Assembly: GCF_006547145.1 (NCBI RefSeq)
Contig: NZ_CP041244.1
Span: 7,130,001-7,194,000 of the forward strand
Direction: 5' to 3'
Length of the DNA stretch: 64,000 nucleotides
From: Actinomadura sp. WMMA1423
GTDB lineage: Bacteria > Actinomycetota > Actinomycetes > Streptosporangiales > Streptosporangiaceae
Positions 60,317 to 64,000 of this stretch are shown in pieces; position 1 is the first letter of the stretch, and each line of letters starts with the position of its first letter. Position numbers and translations under genes: made by a program. The notes below the pieces were generated by a model. It did not search any database. It was not told the origin of the DNA and saw only the letters and a list, made by a program, of their open reading frames with translations.

Positions 60317-61684
60317 TCAGGGTGCGGGCAGCATCTGCAGCCGGGTGATCGCGGTGGTGATGAGGTCGGTCCAGGGCCAGCGGTTGCTCAGCCGGAGTCT
60401 GAGCCGCCTGCCGCCGCGGACCAGGCGTCCGGCGGCGGAGAAGATCCGCAGCCGCAGTCGTTTGGGTTCCCAGGTGCGGGCGGGGTGGCCGGTCAGGGCG
60501 AGCATCTGGGTCCAGGCGGTCAGGTCGGCGGCCAGCGCGACGAGTTCGAGCCAGATCTGGTTGGCGGCGGCGTCGTGCAGAGGCAGGTTGCGCAGGCCGG
60601 TGTCCTTGGCGCAGCGGATGCGGTCCTCGCAGCGGGCGCGGCGGCGGTGGCGCAGTTCAAGATCGGCGAGCTGCCCGTGCCGGGTGCCGGTGACGAAGCA
60701 CGTGAAGCGGTGCCCGTCGATGTCGGTGAACCGCAGTTGCGCGCCGGGGTGGGGGCGTTCGCGGCGGACGATGACCCGCATGCCCTTGGGCCAGCCCGTC
60801 AGGTCCAGCATGCCGGTCAGCTCGGCGACCCACGCCCCGGGGCGGGGCCGGCGGTCGGCGTCGTAGGCGCACTGCCACACGTGTTCGGGCAGGGCGAGGA
60901 TGGCGGCGCAGATGTCGTCGGTGAGGTTGAAGCCGATCGAGTACTTGACGCGGCGGGCGGTGACCCAGTCCAGGAACTCGTGGGTGCCGCCACCTGAATC
61001 GGTTCGGATGATGACTTGTTTGTGCAGCCGGGTGGGGATCTGGTTGAGGGCCAGGCGGCCTGCGGTGATGTGGTCGGCGGCGGTGTTGGAGCCGGCGTTG
61101 CCGGGGCGCAGCACCAGGGCGGCGGCCTCACCGGTCCCGCCGGGACCGTGGTCGATGAACGCGGTCATCGGGTGGTGGCCGAAGGTGCGCTTCCAGGTCG
61201 GGGCGGCCTGGTCCTTGTCGGAATGCGCGATCACGATGGTCGCGTCCAAATCCACCGGGATCAGGTCGCCGTCGGCGCCCGGAGCACGATCACCGGCCAG
61301 GGCCCAGGCCCGCCGGCGTGCGTGGGCTCGCGCTTTGCGGATCGCCCGCAACGCCGCCGGCCCGGCCCCGGCCAGGGTCTTGACCAGCCGCGACACTGTC
61401 GGGTCGGAGGCCACCGGCCCGAACAACTCCGGTGAGGACCGCAGCACCGCCACGTCGGCCAGGCAGTCCCCGCCCAGCGCCAGCGTCACCCCCAGATCCG
61501 TCACGATCTTCCCCGGATCATGCACCGCCCGCGACGCCCGCCATCGCGCCAGCGCCCGCGACAGGCCCTGGTCAAGGCCCGTCACCCGCAGCGCCTCGAT
61601 CAGCAGCAGGCCGCCCGCCTGGGAGGCGATCCCCGCACCGTCCCCGGACACCACGATCTTGGCCTTGCGGCCGGTAGTCTTCAC
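60317..61684 (-). CDS. IS1380-family transposase
   Basis: 455 residues. IPVDLDATIVIAHSDKDQAA holds the first catalytic Asp of the DDE_Tnp_1 group. QVIIRTDSGGGTHEFLDWVT carries the second and AANQIWLELVALAADLTAWT lies in the Glu region. GGDCLADVAVLRSSPELFGP and the N-terminal GDGAGIASQAGGLLL are typical of the family. It is a full-length, undamaged frame, so the element may still move. Confidence 0.95.
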   Translation of the reverse strand: MKTTGRKAKIVVSGDGAGIASQAGGLLLIEALRVTGLDQGLSRALARWRASRAVHDPGKIVTDLGVTLALGGDCLADVAVLRSSPELFGPVASDPTVSRLVKTLAGAGPAALRAIRKARAHARRRAWALAGDRAPGADGDLIPVDLDATIVIAHSDKDQAAPTWKRTFGHHPMTAFIDHGPGGTGEAAALVLRPGNAGSNTAADHITAGRLALNQIPTRLHKQVIIRTDSGGGTHEFLDWVTARRVKYSIGFNLTDDICAAILALPEHVWQCAYDADRRPRPGAWVAELTGMLDLTGWPKGMRVIVRRERPHPGAQLRFTDIDGHRFTCFVTGTRHGQLADLELRHRRRARCEDRIRCAKDTGLRNLPLHDAAANQIWLELVALAADLTAWTQMLALTGHPARTWEPKRLRLRIFSAAGRLVRGGRRLRLRLSNRWPWTDLITTAITRLQMLPAP

Positions 61685-61847
61685 TTGGAAAGTGCTCCAG
61701 AACTCGGCGCGGACAGGACCTTCAGCAAGCCCTATCCTCCCAGTTCAGGAGCACTTTTCTCATGTCAACGACCAACCGGAATCAACCCGCCATGAAAGCG
61801 CGAGGCTAGGTGGGCCTGTATGAGCTCGTTGGGCACGACCGGGCTTA

Positions 61848-62739
61848 GAGGTCATAACAAAATGTGCATGTGATGCGACATGGCGTGATGTCCGGGTGTG
61901 GTGTGGGCGGGTGCGTAAGGGCGAGCAACCTCCATGGATCGTGGCCGACAGCCTGTGGGAGCGGATCGAGCCGCTGCTGCCGAAGGTCGAGCGCCGCAAG
62001 CGCCACCCTGGTCGTAGGCGGTTGGACGACCGCAAGGTGCTGTGCGGGATTTTGTTCGTGCTGCACACCGGGATCCGGTGGGAGTTCCTGCCCCAGGAGC
62101 TGGGGTTCGGTTCGGGTATGACGTGCTGGCGCCGCCTGGCCGAGTGGCACCAGGCCGGGGTGTGGGAGCGGCTGCACCGGCTGCTGCTGGAGGAGCTGCA
62201 CGCCGCCGGGCAGCTGGACTGGTCCAGAGCGGTGATCGACAGCTCGCACGTCCGCGCGCTCAAGGGCGGCCCAACCCGGGCCGAGCCCGGTCGACCGCGG
62301 CCGGCCGGGCTCCAAGCACCACGTGCTGACCGACGGGCACGGCACCCCGCTCGCCCTGTCGCTGACCGGCGGAAACCGCAACGACGTCACCCAGCTGATG
62401 CCGCTGCTGGACAGAGTGCCGCCCGTGCGAGGCCGGGTCGGACACCCACGCCGCCGGCCCGAGCAGCTGCTGGCCGACCGCGGTTACGACCACGACAAGT
62501 ACCGGCGCCTGGTGTGGGCCAAGGGCATCAAACCGGTCATCGCCCGCCGTGGCGACCCCCACGGATCAGGGCTGGGCGTCCACCGCTACGTCGTCGAGCG
62601 CACCATCGCCCTGCTGCACTGGTTCCGCCGCTTACGCATCCGCTGGGAGACCCGCGACGACATCCATGAAGCGTTCATGACCCTGGCCGCCGCCATCATC
62701 TGCTGGCGCCGCCTCGTCCGCTGATTCTGTTACGACCTC
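61848..62739 (+). mobile_element. IS5-type insertion sequence with split transposase
   Basis: 892 bases. Ends GAGGTCATAACAAAAT and, inverted at the right, GAGGTCGTAACAGAAT match at all but two positions. The target duplication is TTA (61845-61847 and 62740-62742). It is inserted in the PP2C gene 42 bases from the IS1380 element. Its transposase lies in two frames. Confidence 0.9.
61896..62724 (+). CDS. IS5-family transposase in two overlapping frames
   Basis: The first frame reads WIVADSLWERIEPLLPKVER (DUF4096-like) to DWSRAVIDSSHVRALKGGP. Conserved sequence then resumes in the +1 frame as GPSPVDRGRPGSKHHVLTDG, with LADRGYDHDKYRRL and VVERTIALLHWFRRLRIRW supplying the other DDE residues. The join at about 62270-62275 (KGGP/GPSP) is where related IS5 elements are often annotated with a programmed shift. 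It may therefore be functional rather than broken. The start codon is one of several GTGs. Confidence 0.82.
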
Positions 62740-63309
62740 TTAGTCCGTCTGAGCACAGTAGGAACCGATCACCAGCATGAAGGTTTCTTGTGTTCAGATC
62801 AGGTGATCGGCCATCAGGACGGCCGTCGAGGAAGCGGGCTAGGCGCTCGGGCAAGTGCGGCACGTTGGCAGCGTCGGACATGAGGTTGCCGTAGATGTGA
62901 TCCTCGTGATCGGGGTCATCTGTGGGGCGCTGGTAGGGTGCAGGAGGTAGCCGCGAGAGTCGCCCACGTTTGCCAGTACGAATTTCGACCCGGACCACAG
63001 CATCGCTACCAGGGTGGTGCCCATTCCCGCCAGTTGTGGCTCAGCCTTGATCTTGTTGCGCAGAGCTGTATTAGCTGCGCTGACTGCCTGTCCGGCAACA
63101 CTTACAAGGTCTGCCTCGGCGACAGGGCGGTCATAGCGGCGCAGAGCCTCGATCGCTGTGGCGCTGGCCGTATCGCCGGCCACGTGGCCGCCGAGGCCGT
63201 CGGCGACTGTGAACAGTGATTGGCCGGCATAGACCGAGTCTTCATTGCGACGGCGCACGAGACCGACGTGCGTGCGGGCGGCCGCTTCGACCGTAAGGCT
63301 CATGCCCGC

Positions 63310-63569
63310 TCACCTGTCCGTCTGTGTGTCGTCGGAATCCGTAGATTCCTCCGGCCACGGGTCCTGCGCCGACTCATCGCGATGCAGGACGTGGACGGTC
63401 CCGACTCGATCGCTGGCCACGATGTACTCCGTCACCTCTATGGGCTTGTGGTCTCCTCCCGACGTGCCCACCCGCACGATCTCCAGCACCGGCAAGCTGA
63501 GCGGGATCTCCAGCAGTCGTGCTTCGTCTTTGGTGGGCATGCGGGCACGGTGGAGTGCTGTTCCGCGCT
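63310..63569 (-). pseudogene. GntR-family regulator, truncated UTRA domain
   Basis: About 85 codons, ending at 63310 just before the PP2C start. HRARMPTKDEARLLEIPLSL and PVLEIVRVGTSGGDHKPIEV then TEYIVASDRVG are the last part of the UTRA effector domain of GntR/HutC regulators. The N-terminal DNA-binding part and most of UTRA are missing. The frame ends in a TAG at 63568-63570, exactly where an integrase fragment begins. The regulator was cut by a rearrangement. Confidence 0.82.
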
Positions 63570-64000
63570 ACATCCAAGCCAACCCGGCGGCCCGCCGCCG
63601 GGGCAAAGGCCGCAAGGGACAACGGCGCATCGCCGAAGCAGAGCGCAACCAGAAAGCATGGGCGACCCCGCTGCAAGCTCTGTTGCTCGCTGAACGGTGC
63701 GCGCTGCTCACCGGATCGGATACCGATTTCGTGATGGTCGTCACCGCAGCGTTCACCGGCGCCCGCTGGGGTGAACTGCTGGGTCTACCGCCCGAACGTG
63801 ACCGCCCCGGCGAAGTCGATATCAACTGGAAGCTGTACGAGCTGAATGGCAGGTTCTACCGGGGCCGCCCGAAGGACGGATCCATGCGAACCCTGGATAT
63901 CCCGCCGTTCCTGGACGACTTGTTGGCCCGCCAGCTCGCGACGCCTCGCAGCTGCACATGCCAGGGCACGGAAGATCCTTGGTGCCGTGGCGGCCGGTAC
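63566..64000 (+). CDS. tyrosine recombinase (integrase) fragment, runs off the window
   Basis: An open frame from about 63566 to the end reading RYIQANPAARRRGKGRKG, EAERNQKAWATPLQALLLAE and FTGARWGELLGLPPER, with the first catalytic Arg in TGARWGE. It continues ELNGRFYRGRPKDGSMRTLD. This is the start of the catalytic domain of an actinomycete integrase of the pSAM2/phage type. The N-terminal arm-binding and core-binding domains are absent and no start codon or RBS is present. It is a truncated gene on the left side, and its 3' end is not seen. Confidence 0.85.

Larger units (their letters stand above)
60156..61805 (-). mobile_element. IS1380-family insertion sequence
   Basis: 1650 bases. Ends CCTCGATCTTTCGTGAGG and, inverted at the right, CCTCGCGCTTTCATGGCGG are imperfect terminal repeats. 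The target duplication is CTAG at 60152-60155 and 61806-61809. It carries a single transposase gene and a hairpin near its left end. It is inserted within the 3' part of the PP2C gene. Confidence 0.9.
60021..63303 (-). pseudogene. PP2C-type protein phosphatase split by two IS elements
   Basis: The start at 63303 reads MSLTVEAAARTHVGLVRRRN then EDSVYAGQSLFTVADGLGGH, with the metal-binding RNED and DGLGGH of bacterial PP2C, and later VLANVGDSRGYLL. Near 62920-62945 one base is missing, after which the -1 frame gives DRFLLCSDGL. Two insertions follow (61848-62739 and 60156-61805). Removing both with one copy of each duplication joins CSDGLSPVVPNELIQAHLAL to AIDHGGPDNVTVIVVD and a stop at 60021. 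The intact gene would be 244 residues. It would have opposed a Ser/Thr kinase. Confidence 0.92.

Noticed and set aside
1..64000. CRISPR array or cas genes
   Set aside because: No regularly spaced identical repeats of 20-40 bases and no Cas motif anywhere; the only tandem repeat found has two 18-base units.

Overview
The window is high-GC actinomycete chromosome. It has dense codon-biased genes, many GTG starts, repeated XRE/DUF5753 plus DUF397 pairs, SAV2177-type methyltransferases and stand-alone HATPase_c_2 proteins. A Streptosporangiales member such as Actinomadura is plausible, but that is inference. The stretch from about 55.2 to 59.3 kb is visibly less GC-rich than the rest and looks acquired.

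Layout. 0-19.7 kb is mostly ordinary core and accessory metabolism: two acyl-CoA dehydrogenases, a CrtC-like protein with a kinase-like phosphotransferase, a toxin-antitoxin pair whose toxin is frameshifted, XRE/DUF397 and anti-sigma-like regulators, an NYN/LOTUS RNase-like protein, secreted proteins, a glucose dehydrogenase, a GH10 xylanase with two XlnR-like operators, a patatin, and a small regulator with an M23 peptidase.

19.7-33.2 kb is a biosynthetic gene cluster and the most interesting part. A single minus-strand operon of ten genes, nearly all overlapping by 1 to 26 bases or separated by 1-2 bases, encodes: a sulfotransferase, an SDR, an HK97-fold shell protein (natural-product, Family-3-like encapsulin), a two-subunit transketolase, the amino-group carrier protein LysW, and the carrier-dependent enzymes LysX, LysY, LysZ and LysK. 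Flanking genes add an AMP-forming acyl ligase, an atypical KAS III and a stand-alone LanB-type (lantibiotic dehydratase N-domain, possibly PEARL-like) tRNA-dependent enzyme. The proposed logic is: LysX loads an amino acid on the C-terminal Glu of LysW; LysZ and LysY convert its side-chain carboxylate to an aldehyde; the transketolase adds two carbons; the SDR and sulfotransferase tailor or cyclise; LysK releases the product. Some of this may happen inside or on a protein shell.

33.2-48.8 kb holds a MarR regulator with three matching operator-like sites and its likely target reductase, an MFS exporter, a DHFR-like protein, a secreted Lys-rich protein, a cyclase-homology protein, more XRE/DUF397 loci (one frameshifted), a decayed alkaline-phosphatase-like gene, a RecQ helicase and a tRNA-Lys(CTT).

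48.9-64 kb is a plastic zone. A LuxR-type response regulator has a 5' end and promoter partly duplicated 2.8 kb away. There are four intact-looking IS elements (two IS5-type, one IS3, one IS1380), a modification-dependent restriction candidate (SRA-like plus PD-(D/E)XK) and a 1373-residue NACHT NTPase. A PP2C phosphatase gene is broken by two IS elements and its reading frame is restored exactly when both are removed. A truncated GntR gene abuts an integrase fragment that runs off the end.
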